A stretch of DNA of 64,000 bases. It comes from Lysobacterales bacterium 63-13. GTDB lineage: Bacteria > Pseudomonadota > Gammaproteobacteria > Xanthomonadales > Rhodanobacteraceae. Of the stretch, positions 1-8,586 are shown piece by piece. The stretch spans positions 1 to 64,000 of the forward strand of contig MKWR01000004.1 of assembly GCA_001899855.1 (NCBI GenBank), in the 5' to 3' direction. The notes under the pieces were generated by a model. That model was given only the letters and a program-made list of their open reading frames with translations, had not been told where the DNA came from and searched no databases. Numbering within the stretch: position 1 is the stretch's first letter; every line of letters begins with the position of its first letter. The position numbers and the translations under genes were made by a program.

Positions 1-1031
1 CCGATCTCGGCGATGGTCGGCAGGATCAGGGCGCGCGCGCCGTCGCGGATCGCCACTTCCGAGCCGACCGCGCGGTCGACTTCGGTGGCATCCGGATCGC
101 GCTGCATGCGCGTGATGGTGTTGCGCACCTTCAGATCCGGCATCACGTTGACGTAGCGGGATTGCTCCAAGCCGATGCGCAAGGCGCTTTCAAGCGCATC
201 ATCGAACACCGTCTCGCCGGTCAGGTTGTGCAGGCTGCCGACGACCACCCAATCGCGGTTGGCAAAGGCGATGGCCGGATCCGGGCGCAGGAACATCACC
301 AGCGGCACCGTGATCAGGACGACCACGACCAGCGCTTCGATGACCACCGTCGCCGGACGCCGCCAGAACGGCACTTCGCGATGCGCCTTGCTTGACCACG
401 GCGGTGCCTTCAGTGGTGCCAGGCCTTCCTCGCCGACCTCGAATACCGCCACCGGATCCGGCACGCCACGGAAACGATAGCGGCCATGCGTGCGCCAGCG
501 CACCTTCTCCAGCGCCTCGCCCAGCTCGCCCTGGGCGCGATGGGCGACGTCATAGGCGATGTTGGAAAGCAGGATCTGCCCGGGCAGGGCCAGGTTCATC
601 AGCCGCGAGGTGACTGGCTTGACCAGACCCTCGACTTCGACCGGCTTGGCGCCCTTGGCAATGTCCTCGCTGCTGTTGTCCCAGATCACCACTTCGCCGA
701 CATGGATGCCGACGCGCGCCGCGAGGGTGGATTTCTCCGCCGCGTTGAGCTGGCGCAAACCGCGCTGGTAGTCGAGGGCAAAGGCGACCGCGTTGAGCGG
801 GCGCTCGAACATCATCAGGAAGCCATCGGTCTTGTCGATCTCCTGGCCGCCATGGCGATCGGCCAAAGTGCGGGCGAGGCGATCGTGCTTGCGGATCAGT
901 TCGGCGGCCTCGCGGTCGCCGAGGCGTTCGACCAGGGCCGTCGAATCGACCAGGTCGCACAGCACCAGCGAGCGCAACACCGAACTGGCGCTGGATTGCG
1001 TTTGATCGTGTGCATTGAGGCCTGCGTTCAC
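1..1031 (-). CDS. Class III nucleotide cyclase-like protein, possibly of a peptide-modification system (3' end outside window)
   Basis: The N-terminal ~190 residues form a class III adenylate/guanylate cyclase-like domain: 'LVLCDLVDSTALVERLGD' carries the first metal-binding aspartate region, followed by 'DKTDGFLMMFERP' and 'LDYQRGLRQL'. A transmembrane helix follows ('ATVVIEALVVVVLITVPLVM'), then the start of a TolB/CadC-like sensory region ('NLTGETVFDDALESALRIGL'). The GTG start at 1031 is preceded by AGGGA. The gene runs off the window edge, so the C-terminal half is missing. The layout resembles proteins annotated as putative peptide modification system cyclase in Xanthomonadales. That subfamily assignment comes from memory of the family and is uncertain. 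The product may instead be an ordinary membrane-anchored cyclase-domain regulator. Whether it makes cAMP cannot be judged from this fragment. Confidence 0.75.
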   Translation of the reverse strand, partial: MNAGLNAHDQTQSSASSVLRSLVLCDLVDSTALVERLGDREAAELIRKHDRLARTLADRHGGQEIDKTDGFLMMFERPLNAVAFALDYQRGLRQLNAAEKSTLAARVGIHVGEVVIWDNSSEDIAKGAKPVEVEGLVKPVTSRLMNLALPGQILLSNIAYDVAHRAQGELGEALEKVRWRTHGRYRFRGVPDPVAVFEVGEEGLAPLKAPPWSSKAHREVPFWRRPATVVIEALVVVVLITVPLVMFLRPDPAIAFANRDWVVVGSLHNLTGETVFDDALESALRIGLEQSRYVNVMPDLKVRNTITRMQRDPDATEVDRAVGSEVAIRDGARALILPTIAEI

Positions 1032-1209
1032 GTCTGTTCCCTGATTCCACGCAGCGGGACAACCGATTCTGCACTGGAAAGTGAATAAATTCCAGCACTT
1101 GCCCGATGCGCATTGTTCACCTCCGCAAAGCAGCCCGTTCAGTGGATCGCGCTTGTCGCCGCGACGCGGCGGCTCCATCTTGGTGGCAACGCAGAATCAG
1201 GAATCCCCC

Positions 1210-2070
1210 ATGGCAAATTCACCGATCCGGCAATCGCGTGCGGTCCGTCGCATTGTCCGTGGCCAGGCAGTCAGCGATGGTGCTGGCGTGAAACTCAATC
1301 GCATCATCGGGCAACGCGATTTCGACATGCTCGATCCGTTCCTGATGCTTGACGAGTTCCGCTCCGACCGCGCGGGCGATTACCTGGCCGGATTTCCGGA
1401 TCATCCGCATCGCGGCTTTGAAACCGTCACCTACATGCTCGCCGGGCGCATGCGCCACGCCGACAACCAGGGCAACCAGGGCTTGCTCGGTCCCGGCAGC
1501 GTGCAGTGGATGACGGCGGGGCGCGGCATCGTGCATTCGGAGATGCCGGAACAGGAAGACGGCCTGATGTGGGGTTTCCAGCTCTGGGTCAACCTGCCGG
1601 CACGCGACAAGATGACGGCACCGCGCTATCAGGACATTGCCGCCGAATCGATTCCGCTTGTCGAGCCGGCAGCCGGTATTTCGCTGCGCGTGATTGCCGG
1701 GCGCTTTGGCGATGTGCACGGACCGGTCAACGGCATCGCCACCGATCCGCTTTATCTGGATCTGTCCCTGGCCGCCGGGATGGCGATCGACATTCCGCTG
1801 GCCGCGGATCACAACGCGTTTGCCTATGTCTATGATGGTTCCGTGATGATTGGCCCGTCGTCGCAGTCGCGCGACGTGGCGCGTGGCGAACTTGCCGTGC
1901 TCGACCGTGGCGAGCATGTCCAGGTCAGTGCTGGGCGCGCTGGCGGACGCCTGATCCTCGTCGCCGGCAAGCCGCTCGCCGAACCCGTAGCCAAGCACGG
2001 CCCCTTCGTCATGAACACGCCGGAGCAGATTGTCGAGGCAATACGCGATTTCCAGTCCGGCAGGTTCTGA
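1210..2070 (+). CDS. Pirin family protein
   Basis: A 286-residue bicupin. The N-terminal cupin has the pirin metal-site pattern: 'FPDHPHRGFETVTYML' supplies two histidines, and 'GRGIVHSEMPE' supplies the third histidine and the glutamate. The C-terminal pirin domain ('FAYVYDGSV') follows. Pirins are non-haem iron proteins; bacterial members have been linked to quercetin dioxygenase activity or to modulation of central metabolism, so the role here is open. An upstream in-frame codon at 1081 would give a longer protein. ATG 1210 is preferred because AGGAA lies 6 nt upstream and the pirin homology starts there. The gene is transcribed alone and faces the SDR gene, with a hairpin between the two stop codons. 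Confidence 0.93.
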   Translation: MANSPIRQSRAVRRIVRGQAVSDGAGVKLNRIIGQRDFDMLDPFLMLDEFRSDRAGDYLAGFPDHPHRGFETVTYMLAGRMRHADNQGNQGLLGPGSVQWMTAGRGIVHSEMPEQEDGLMWGFQLWVNLPARDKMTAPRYQDIAAESIPLVEPAAGISLRVIAGRFGDVHGPVNGIATDPLYLDLSLAAGMAIDIPLAADHNAFAYVYDGSVMIGPSSQSRDVARGELAVLDRGEHVQVSAGRAGGRLILVAGKPLAEPVAKHGPFVMNTPEQIVEAIRDFQSGRF

Positions 2071-2082
2071 GGCAGGTTACTC

Positions 2083-2112
2083 GGGAACGCCGACGTCCCC
2101 GCCGGCGTTCCC
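2083..2112. terminator. Hairpin between convergent genes; also a dispersed-repeat copy
   Basis: GGGAACGCC (2083-2091) pairs perfectly with GGCGTTCCC (2104-2112) between the pirin and SDR stop codons. There is no T-tract. The reverse complement of this stretch matches 13734-13757 at 23 of 24 positions, so it is also a member of a dispersed intergenic repeat. Confidence 0.5.
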
Positions 2113-2135
2113 GGGGCATCCCTGCGCCCGCTTGC

Positions 2136-2867
2136 TCAGTCGCGCATGCGCCGGAAGGCGAACCACGGCAGGCTGCGTACGAGCAACGCGATCATTCCCC
2201 ACCAGCGGGGTTCGTAGCGGGCAAACGAGCCGCGCTGCAAGTGCGCGACGACTTTGCGCGCGACATCTGCCGGCTCGGCGACTGGCAGCGGCAGCTTGAG
2301 GCCGAAGGTCAGGTTGCTGCGCAGGAAGCCGAGGCGATAAAACTGCACGCGCAGGCTCGATGGCAGATGACGGTGGCGCAAGCTCTGGAAGAAGGTTTCA
2401 AGGCCACGCTTGGCGGCGGCGTAGACGATGTTGCGGCTGCGCCCGCGGGTGCCGGCAATGCTGCCGATGCCGACTATGGTGCCGCGTGATTCAAGCAGGG
2501 CAGGCAGCAAGGCCTGGGTGATGGCGATCGGCGCATGCAGGTTGATCGCCAGCAGCTGGCCGATGGCCACCGCGCCGAGGGTTCCGTCATCGTCGCTGCG
2601 CGACATGCCGACCGCCAGCAGCAAGATCGAAGCTGGCGGCAGATCGGCGAGGCTGGCGAGGATGCGTGCGCCGGGATCGGCGCTGGCGGCCAGATCCATG
2701 GCCAGGGTGGCGATCGTGACCTTGAAGCGCAGACGCAGGTCGCTGGCCATGGCATCGAGATCGCGTGCATCGGAAGCGATCAACAACAACGGCTTGCCCT
2801 TGCCGGCAAGTTCCAGCGCCAATGCGCGGCCAAGTCCGCTGGATGCGCCAACGACAATCGCGGTCAC
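2136..2867 (-). CDS. Short-chain dehydrogenase, DprE2-like
   Basis: A 243-residue classical SDR. It has the nucleotide-binding motif 'GASSGLGRAL' near residue 8, an NNAG-equivalent replaced by 'LLAVGMS', and the catalytic 'GSIAG...YAAAK' Ser-Tyr-Lys set. The start overlaps the stop of the upstream FAD oxidase by four bases (ATGA), so the two are translationally coupled. In actinobacteria the same enzyme pair, DprE1 and DprE2, epimerises decaprenyl-phosphoryl-ribose to arabinose through a keto intermediate. Proteobacterial pairs with this order exist, and the natural substrate here is inferred to be a polyprenyl-phosphate sugar. A generic SDR acting on another alcohol cannot be excluded. Confidence 0.85.
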   Translation of the reverse strand: MTAIVVGASSGLGRALALELAGKGKPLLLIASDARDLDAMASDLRLRFKVTIATLAMDLAASADPGARILASLADLPPASILLLAVGMSRSDDDGTLGAVAIGQLLAINLHAPIAITQALLPALLESRGTIVGIGSIAGTRGRSRNIVYAAAKRGLETFFQSLRHRHLPSSLRVQFYRLGFLRSNLTFGLKLPLPVAEPADVARKVVAHLQRGSFARYEPRWWGMIALLVRSLPWFAFRRMRD

Positions 2868-4192
2868 AGGCCCAGCCTCCGCGTCAGCATCGAGGCGTGC
2901 AGCTGCTGTGGATCAAAGGCACGCAGGCGCGCGCGACAGGCGGCGAAATCGGCAATGCCGCGTTGCGCGGCTTCGGCCTGCAGGCTGGAATCCTTGATCA
3001 GGTTTGGCCGCCCGCCATGCAGCAGGGCCAATTCGGTCAGGGCGGCGATGAAGGCGGCTTGCACGCGGGCCTTTGGTTGCGGCAGCTGGATGGCCAGGGC
3101 AATGCCCTTGCCATCGAAGCCGAGGCCGTGGGCCTGGCCGTCAAACAACTTGCTGGCAATCAGGCTGATGCGCGGTCGCTGGCGCGCGACTTCGCCTTCC
3201 AGGCTGGCGACAAACTCGGCATAACTGGCATGCGGCAGCAGCCATTGCGCTTCCATGAAACCTTCTGCACCGAAGCCGGCGAAGTAGGCGCGGGCGTCAT
3301 TCAGCGGGAACATGGCCGCCTCGACGGCGACATGCATCTGCCCGGGACCATGTCGGTGCGCGATCAGGCGGTTCATCGCGGCGATGCCGCTGCGATTCCA
3401 TGCGCACAACGGCCACGGCTTGATGCTCGCCGGCAGATCGCCGGGGCGACGTGCCGGCGTTGCAACTGGTTCCTTCGATTCGAGGCCAAAGCGGATCACG
3501 CCGCGGCCGAATCGACCGGCGCGGCCATCGTGCCAGCCATACAGCAAGGGCGCGCCGGCATGCGCAAGCAACACTTCGCGCGCTTCGACGAGACCGGCCA
3601 CCGCCACGCCGCGCAGGGAATAGCCGCCCGGTGCGGGAACCAGGCGCAGGGTTGCCTTGCTGATCAGGCCTGGAATGCCGAAACCGGCGAAGCAGGCGTG
3701 GAAGCGCTCGGCGTTGCGATTGCGGTCGAGCTGCAGCCAACCGCTGTGCGGATCGAACACCTCGATGGCCTCGACATGGGCGCGGAAGGTGCCATCCCGG
3801 GCCGGGTTCTTGCCATGCACATCGGCCGCGATGCAGCCGCCGACGCTGGCGCGCGGATGGCCGGGGACGACCGGCAACAACCAGCCCTGGGCCAGGGCGA
3901 AGCGCGCCACGTCACCGATGCGCGCGCCGGCCTCGACGCTCAGCAAGCCGCGTTCGCCGTCGAAATCGAGGAGGCGGTCGAACGCCGCCAGATCCTGCAC
4001 CACGCAGTCGCTGGCAAAACTCGCACCGACATAGGAAACCCCGCTGCCACGGCTGATGCGCGGGACATCGGACGGCAGCGCCTCGAGCAGGCGATAGCGA
4101 TCGGGTCTCTGCACATGGCAATGCGCCGCCTCGCTGCGATCGAAGCTGCGCAAGTCGGTTTCGGCGAGGGCAAAACCGCGACGCGGGCTCAT
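2864..4192 (-). CDS. FAD-dependent oxidase, DprE1-like
   Basis: A 442-residue flavoprotein of the PCMH/VAO type. The FAD-binding half contains 'RGSGVSYVGAS' and 'PVVPGHPRASVGGCIAADVHGKN'; the histidine in 'DVHGKN' is where DprE1 carries its FAD-adjacent HGKNH motif. A C-terminal substrate domain ends in 'KDSSLQAEA'. In DprE1 this enzyme oxidises the 2'-OH of polyprenyl-phosphoryl-ribose, and the SDR partner reduces the ketone. The gene is sandwiched by ATGA overlaps with the Kef-type antiporter upstream and the SDR downstream, so the three form one transcript. No polyprenyl-phosphate ribosyltransferase or arabinosyltransferase is visible in the window, so the pathway assignment is provisional. 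Confidence 0.85.
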   Translation of the reverse strand: MSPRRGFALAETDLRSFDRSEAAHCHVQRPDRYRLLEALPSDVPRISRGSGVSYVGASFASDCVVQDLAAFDRLLDFDGERGLLSVEAGARIGDVARFALAQGWLLPVVPGHPRASVGGCIAADVHGKNPARDGTFRAHVEAIEVFDPHSGWLQLDRNRNAERFHACFAGFGIPGLISKATLRLVPAPGGYSLRGVAVAGLVEAREVLLAHAGAPLLYGWHDGRAGRFGRGVIRFGLESKEPVATPARRPGDLPASIKPWPLCAWNRSGIAAMNRLIAHRHGPGQMHVAVEAAMFPLNDARAYFAGFGAEGFMEAQWLLPHASYAEFVASLEGEVARQRPRISLIASKLFDGQAHGLGFDGKGIALAIQLPQPKARVQAAFIAALTELALLHGGRPNLIKDSSLQAEAAQRGIADFAACRARLRAFDPQQLHASMLTRRLGL

Positions 4193-5982
4193 TGCCCACC
4201 CGCGCTTTTTTCGGCGGCGATATCGGCCTCGAACAGGCGATCGAGGTCGCGTTGCGCTTCGCGTGCGTTCTGCATGATCGCCGCCTCGTCGTCGTAGAAC
4301 AGTTGCTGCTCGGCGAGCAGCCTTTCATCGAACTGGCGGAAGCGGGCGACGCGTTGCGCGGCGAGCTCCGCGCCCAGCCCGAGGTCGGTCAGCGCCTGCT
4401 CGGCCAGCACCAGGCTGGAATGGAAGGTTTCGCGCACGACATGCGCGCCAAGATCCATCAGCCGATAGGCATGCTGGCGATTGCGCGCGCGCGCATAGAC
4501 CTTGAGATCCGGGTACATGCGCCGCACCAGGCGCACGGTGCGGATATTCGCTTCCGGATCGTCTGTGGCAACAATCAACAATTCCACCTTGTCCACATGC
4601 GCTGCACGCAGCAACTCACCGCGCGTTGGATCGCCGTAGTAGATCTTGTTACCGAAGCGGCGCGATGCCTCGACTTGCTCGATCGAACTTTCGATCGCGG
4701 TGAAGCGGATCTTGTTGGCACGCAGGACGCGCGCGATGATCTGGCCGAAGCGGCCGAAGCCGACGATGATGACGCGGGGAATGTCTTCCTCGTCGATGGG
4801 GTCGTAAACCGGCGCCGTGCTTGTTGCCTTTGGCACAAGGCGTGAGAACAGGGCCATCAGCACCGGCGTCAGCGCCATCGACAGGGTTATGGCGACAATC
4901 AACACGTCGCGAAGGTGGCGGTCGAGCAGATTGTTCTGCATGGCCAGGCTGAAGATCACGAAGGCGAATTCGCCGCCCTGGGCAAGCACGCCTGCGAGCA
5001 TGAGCGAGCTGTCAACGCGGATCCGCGCCAGCCGACCGATGGCGAGCAGGATCAGGCACTTGATGGCCAGCAGGCCGAGCAGGATCGAGGCGATCAGCAG
5101 CGGTTCGCCGACGGCGAGGCGGATGTTTGCGCTCATGCCGACGCTGATGAAGAACAGGCCAAGCAGGAGTCCCTTGAACGGATCGATGCGGGCTTCGATT
5201 TCGTGGCGGTATTCGGAATCGGCGAGGAGGACGCCGGCGAGGAAGGCGCCCAGCGACATCGAGATGCCACCGAGCTGCACAAACCAGGCGGTGCCGAGGA
5301 CGACCAGCAAGGTGCTTGCGGTGAACACTTCGGGGATCTGCGTGCGCGCGGCGATGCGAAACAGCGGGCGCATCAGCAGGCGACCGCCGATGACGACCAC
5401 GGCGATGGTCAGCACCACGCGCAGGAAGCCGAGAAAATCGGGCGTCGTGCCGGTGCTGGCCGGGGCGATGGCAAGCAGCGGCACGAGGGCGAGGATCGGG
5501 ATCGCGGCGACATCCTGGAACAGCAGGATGGCGAAGGCGAGGCGGCCATGCGGGCTTTGCAGTTCCTTGCGCTCGGTGAGGATCTGCAGACCGATCGCGG
5601 TCGAGGACAGCGCCAGCGCGAGGCCAATGACGAAGGAGACTTTCCAGGCAAGCCCGAGGGCCATGCAGACGGCACCGATGGCCAGCGCGCTGGCCAGCAT
5701 CTGGATGCTGCCGAAGCCGAACACCTGGCGACGCATGACCCAGAGTCGCTGTGGCGACAACTCGAGTCCGATGACGAACAGCATGAGGATCACGCCGAGC
5801 TCGGAGATGTGCGCGATCTCCTCGGCGTTGCCGACCAGGTTCAATACCGACGGTCCGATCAGCGCACCGGCGCCGAGATAACCGAGCACGGCACCGAGCC
5901 GCGAACGCTTGGCCAGCGGCACGGCAATCACCGCTGCCAGCAGCAGGATCAGGGCGTATTGCATGAAGCCGTTTGATTCCAC
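4189..5982 (-). CDS. Kef-type K+/H+ antiporter (CPA2) with RCK domain
   Basis: About 597 residues. The first ~390 are a hydrophobic CPA2 exchanger domain of roughly 12 helices, including 'LGYLGAGALIGPSVL' and 'FAFVIFSLAMQ'. Residues ~404-520 form an RCK/TrkA-N Rossmann domain starting 'VIIVGFGRFGQIIARVL', followed by an acidic helical tail. It resembles KefB/KefC proteins, which move K+ or Na+ against H+ across the inner membrane under nucleotide or glutathione control. The chosen GTG at 5982 has GGAG 6 nt upstream; ATG 5964 is the alternative and removes six residues. It is the first gene of an overlapped operon with the DprE1/DprE2-like pair, a partnership with no obvious functional explanation. 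Confidence 0.9.
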   Translation of the reverse strand: MESNGFMQYALILLLAAVIAVPLAKRSRLGAVLGYLGAGALIGPSVLNLVGNAEEIAHISELGVILMLFVIGLELSPQRLWVMRRQVFGFGSIQMLASALAIGAVCMALGLAWKVSFVIGLALALSSTAIGLQILTERKELQSPHGRLAFAILLFQDVAAIPILALVPLLAIAPASTGTTPDFLGFLRVVLTIAVVVIGGRLLMRPLFRIAARTQIPEVFTASTLLVVLGTAWFVQLGGISMSLGAFLAGVLLADSEYRHEIEARIDPFKGLLLGLFFISVGMSANIRLAVGEPLLIASILLGLLAIKCLILLAIGRLARIRVDSSLMLAGVLAQGGEFAFVIFSLAMQNNLLDRHLRDVLIVAITLSMALTPVLMALFSRLVPKATSTAPVYDPIDEEDIPRVIIVGFGRFGQIIARVLRANKIRFTAIESSIEQVEASRRFGNKIYYGDPTRGELLRAAHVDKVELLIVATDDPEANIRTVRLVRRMYPDLKVYARARNRQHAYRLMDLGAHVVRETFHSSLVLAEQALTDLGLGAELAAQRVARFRQFDERLLAEQQLFYDDEAAIMQNAREAQRDLDRLFEADIAAEKSAGGQ

Positions 5983-6105
5983 GCAGCACTCCGTCAAAGG
6001 CCGAGCGAGTATCGCATGCGCTGCCGGAAGCGCGGCCTCGCCGCTGCCTTCTCAGTTGCTGAGACCGCTACCGCGCAGGGTCGCCAAAACCATCGGAGAA
6101 TCACC

Positions 6106-6375
6106 ATGCTGCTTGCCCCGTTCACCCTCTCTGCCGTCTCCGCCCGGCGCTGCGGCCATGGCCGCGCCGCCGCACCACGGGTGCCTGCCTGGTTGCTCGC
6201 CTGGGCCGTTGGCGGTTTCCTCGCCATGCTGTTGTTCCCGGCCTTGCGCGGCGGCGACATGGCCGGCATGAGCGTGCCGTTCTGGCTGCTTGGCGCACCG
6301 CTGATCAACCTGCTCTGGCTGGCACGCGCGCACTGCAAAAGCCTGCTGGCCACGATGTTGCGCAAGGCGCCGCGC
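6106..6375 (+). CDS. Small two-helix membrane protein, 3' end unresolved
   Basis: The ATG at 6106 has a good ribosome-binding site (GGAG 7 nt upstream). The frame encodes two hydrophobic segments: one around 'WLLAWAVGGFLAMLLFPAL', and one around 'MSVPFWLLGAPLINLLWLAR'. The latter looks like a genuine membrane helix with a conserved flavour. No stop codon follows in this frame until 8148, because it stays open antisense to the RimK-like gene. The true C-terminus is therefore unknown, and the given end simply marks where the neighbour's coding begins. Possible explanations are a sequencing indel, a long convergent overlap, or loss of the native stop. The function is unknown. Confidence 0.4.
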
Positions 6376-7860
6376 TCAGCCGCGCGTGCCGAGTCGCTTG
6401 CGCTCCATGCGACGCAGGAACTCGGCCATGATGCGCCGGTAGAGATCGGCACCCAGGTAGGCGTCCTCGACGCCGGCATCGATCGAGGGATTGTCGTTGA
6501 CCTCGATCATCGCCAGGCGGGCGCCGTCCTTCTTGATATCGACGCCGTACAGGCCGTCGCCAATGGCGGCGGTGGCCTTCAGCGCCAGCTTGACCACATC
6601 CGCCGGTGCCTCGCGGACCGGCAAGGTTTCGAACCCGCCGGATTTCGTCGTGCCCTTGGCGGCGTGGTTGTAGATCTGCCAATGGCCACGCGACATGTAG
6701 TACTTGCAGGCGTACAGCGGCTCGCGATTGAACACGCCGATGCGCCAGTCGAACTCGGTGAACATGAACTCCTGCGCAAGCACCAGGGCGGTGTGCTGGA
6801 ACAGCGCATCGGCGGCAGCCTTCAGCTTGTCGGCGCTCTCAACCTTGACGATGCCGCGCGAGAACGAGCCGTCCGGAATCTTCAGCACCAGCGGAAAGCC
6901 GAGGCGTTCGGCACTCTCGTCGAGATTCTTCGCATCATCCTTGTAGAGGATCTCGGTGCGCGGGATCGGCAGCTTTCGCGAGAGCATGAGATCGTGCATG
7001 TAGATCTTGTTGGTGCACTTGAGGATCGACTCGGGATCGTCGACGACGACCATGTCTTCCTTCTCGGCGCGATTGGCGAAGCGATAGGTGTGATTGTCCA
7101 GCGCGGTGGTTTCGCGGATGAACAGGCCGTCGTATTCGGCCAGGCGCTGGTAGTCGTTGCGGCCGATCGGATCGACTTCGATGCCGAGTTCGCTGCCGGC
7201 CTCGATGAAATGCTTGAGCGCCTTCTTGTTCGATGGCGGCATGGCCTCGTTCGGATCGACCAGCATGGCCAGGTCGAAACGGTACTTGCGCCGCGCGCGC
7301 GGCTTGCGCCAGAGCTTGCGCGAAAAGCGGTCGAGGGTCTGCGCAAAGGCGTCCTCCTGCTCGTCGGACAGCGAGTGCAGGCCGGTCGGCTTGATCGCGC
7401 TGATCTGCCAGACGCGGTCGCGCTCGAATTCGATGCGCAGGATCGGGCTCGGAAACGCCTCGAAGACCTGGCGCGCCAGATCCTCCAGCGACGGGTACGA
7501 GGTTTCGCCGAAATAGACGAGGATGCCGAAATCCGTGGTGTCGCGGCCACCGGCCGGCAGGAACTTGCCGAGGCGGCTGCTCAGGTCCTCGATGTCCAGG
7601 CCGTACAGCGAGCGCCGGCGCAGGTCGTTGATCGTGCGTACCGAGGGGATCACCTTGTGACCCCGCGCTTCGGCGAGCAGGGAAACGTAGTAACCGGTGC
7701 CGAGATACTTGTAGCTGCGGCAGAGATTGATGACCTGGGTGCGCTCGTCATCCTCGTTGAGCGACTGCCTGAGGTAATCCTGCGCGGAAACGACGTTGTC
7801 GGAAGGGTAATAGGAGCCCCAATCGGAGGCTTTCTCGACAACGATGATGAGGCGACTCAT
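6376..7860 (-). CDS. RimK family ATP-grasp ligase with N-terminal RLAN domain
   Basis: About 494 residues. The N-terminal region, starting 'MSRLIIVVEKASDWGSYYPS', matches the RLAN domain found ahead of some RimK-like ligases. The C-terminal half is an ATP-grasp fold with 'FPLVLKIPDGSFSRGIVKV' (ATP-binding lysine and flexible loop) and 'MIEVNDNPSIDAG' (Mg-binding Glu/Asn). ATP-grasp ligases of this type form amide bonds, typically adding amino acids to a peptide or small molecule. The ATG at 7860 begins the conserved region; an upstream ATG at 7899 adds 13 unconvincing residues. It is transcribed divergently from a GNAT acetyltransferase. RLAN/RimK and GNAT genes are often neighbours, suggesting a shared product, which is unidentified. 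Confidence 0.9.
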   Translation of the reverse strand: MSRLIIVVEKASDWGSYYPSDNVVSAQDYLRQSLNEDDERTQVINLCRSYKYLGTGYYVSLLAEARGHKVIPSVRTINDLRRRSLYGLDIEDLSSRLGKFLPAGGRDTTDFGILVYFGETSYPSLEDLARQVFEAFPSPILRIEFERDRVWQISAIKPTGLHSLSDEQEDAFAQTLDRFSRKLWRKPRARRKYRFDLAMLVDPNEAMPPSNKKALKHFIEAGSELGIEVDPIGRNDYQRLAEYDGLFIRETTALDNHTYRFANRAEKEDMVVVDDPESILKCTNKIYMHDLMLSRKLPIPRTEILYKDDAKNLDESAERLGFPLVLKIPDGSFSRGIVKVESADKLKAAADALFQHTALVLAQEFMFTEFDWRIGVFNREPLYACKYYMSRGHWQIYNHAAKGTTKSGGFETLPVREAPADVVKLALKATAAIGDGLYGVDIKKDGARLAMIEVNDNPSIDAGVEDAYLGADLYRRIMAEFLRRMERKRLGTRG

Positions 7861-8071
7861 GGGCTCTGGCCGTTGGCAGGAGGATCGCCGTCGAGACATT
7901 CCGGATCGCGTTGCCGCGATGCGAACCCTTGCCTGGCGTCAAGACGCGAAGTTTGCCATAGCGTCGTGCGTCACAGGCGCTGCGGCCGCCGCCGCCGATG
8001 TGCTGCATTCAGTTCCAGCCGCCGCTTGCCATGTCGATCTGCGCGCCGGGGCAACAGGCTAGACTTCGTGG

Positions 8072-8560
8072 ATGGAGATCCCGACGCAGCCTGGCCAAGG
8101 CATCGACAGACCCGCCGCCCTGCAGGTACGCCGCGCCGTGCCGGGTGACCTCGCTGCCTTGATCGATCTCGAGAACGCGAGCTTCGCCAGCGATCGCCTC
8201 AGTGCGCGGCAATGGCGGCATCATCTGCGCGGCACCCGCGCCAGCATCCTCGTCGTCGAAGCCAATGCACAGCTGTGCGCGGCGGCCGTGGTGTTCCTGC
8301 GCAAGGGCAGTACGCGGGCGCGGCTCTACTCGCTGGCGGTTGCTGCCGCACTGAGGGGATGCGGCATCGGTGAGACCCTGCTCGATGCCTGCGAAAATGA
8401 TGCCCGTGAGCGTGGTTGCACGCACCTGCGCCTTGAAGTGCGCAGCGACAACGCGGCCGCGCAACGCCTGTACCAACGCCGCGGCTACCGAAAGTTCGCC
8501 AGCCGCCCGGGCTTCTACGAAGACGGCGCGACGGCGCTGTGTTACGAGAAAGTCCTTTGA
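8072..8560 (+). CDS. GNAT family N-acetyltransferase
   Basis: A 162-residue single-domain GNAT protein. Motif A is 'RLYSLAVAAALRGCGIGETLL', with the Q/RxxGxG/A acetyl-CoA loop represented by 'RGCGIG'. The C-terminal 'NAAAQRLYQRRGYRKF' is the typical motif B region. It resembles RimI-like enzymes, which acetylate an amino group on a protein N-terminus, but it is not close enough to call RimI. Its position next to the divergent RLAN/RimK ligase suggests that it may acetylate the ligase product or its acceptor. The intergenic gap is ~210 bp and probably holds both promoters. Confidence 0.88.
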   Translation: MEIPTQPGQGIDRPAALQVRRAVPGDLAALIDLENASFASDRLSARQWRHHLRGTRASILVVEANAQLCAAAVVFLRKGSTRARLYSLAVAAALRGCGIGETLLDACENDARERGCTHLRLEVRSDNAAAQRLYQRRGYRKFASRPGFYEDGATALCYEKVL

Positions 8561-8586
8561 CACCGCATGTTGCACTGGTTGCAAAT

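Noticed and set aside
2765-4297. 510-residue open frame on the + strand
   Set aside because: Antisense to the FAD oxidase; no ribosome-binding site and no domain.
5983-6105. Extra N-terminal residues of the Kef-type gene from TTG 5997
   Set aside because: GTG 5982 has GGAG at the right distance; the TTG start has no better support.
6400-8148. Long continuation of the 6106 frame
   Set aside because: Entirely antisense to the RimK-like ligase; sequence beyond ~6380 looks like shadow translation, so only the first part was kept as a possible gene.
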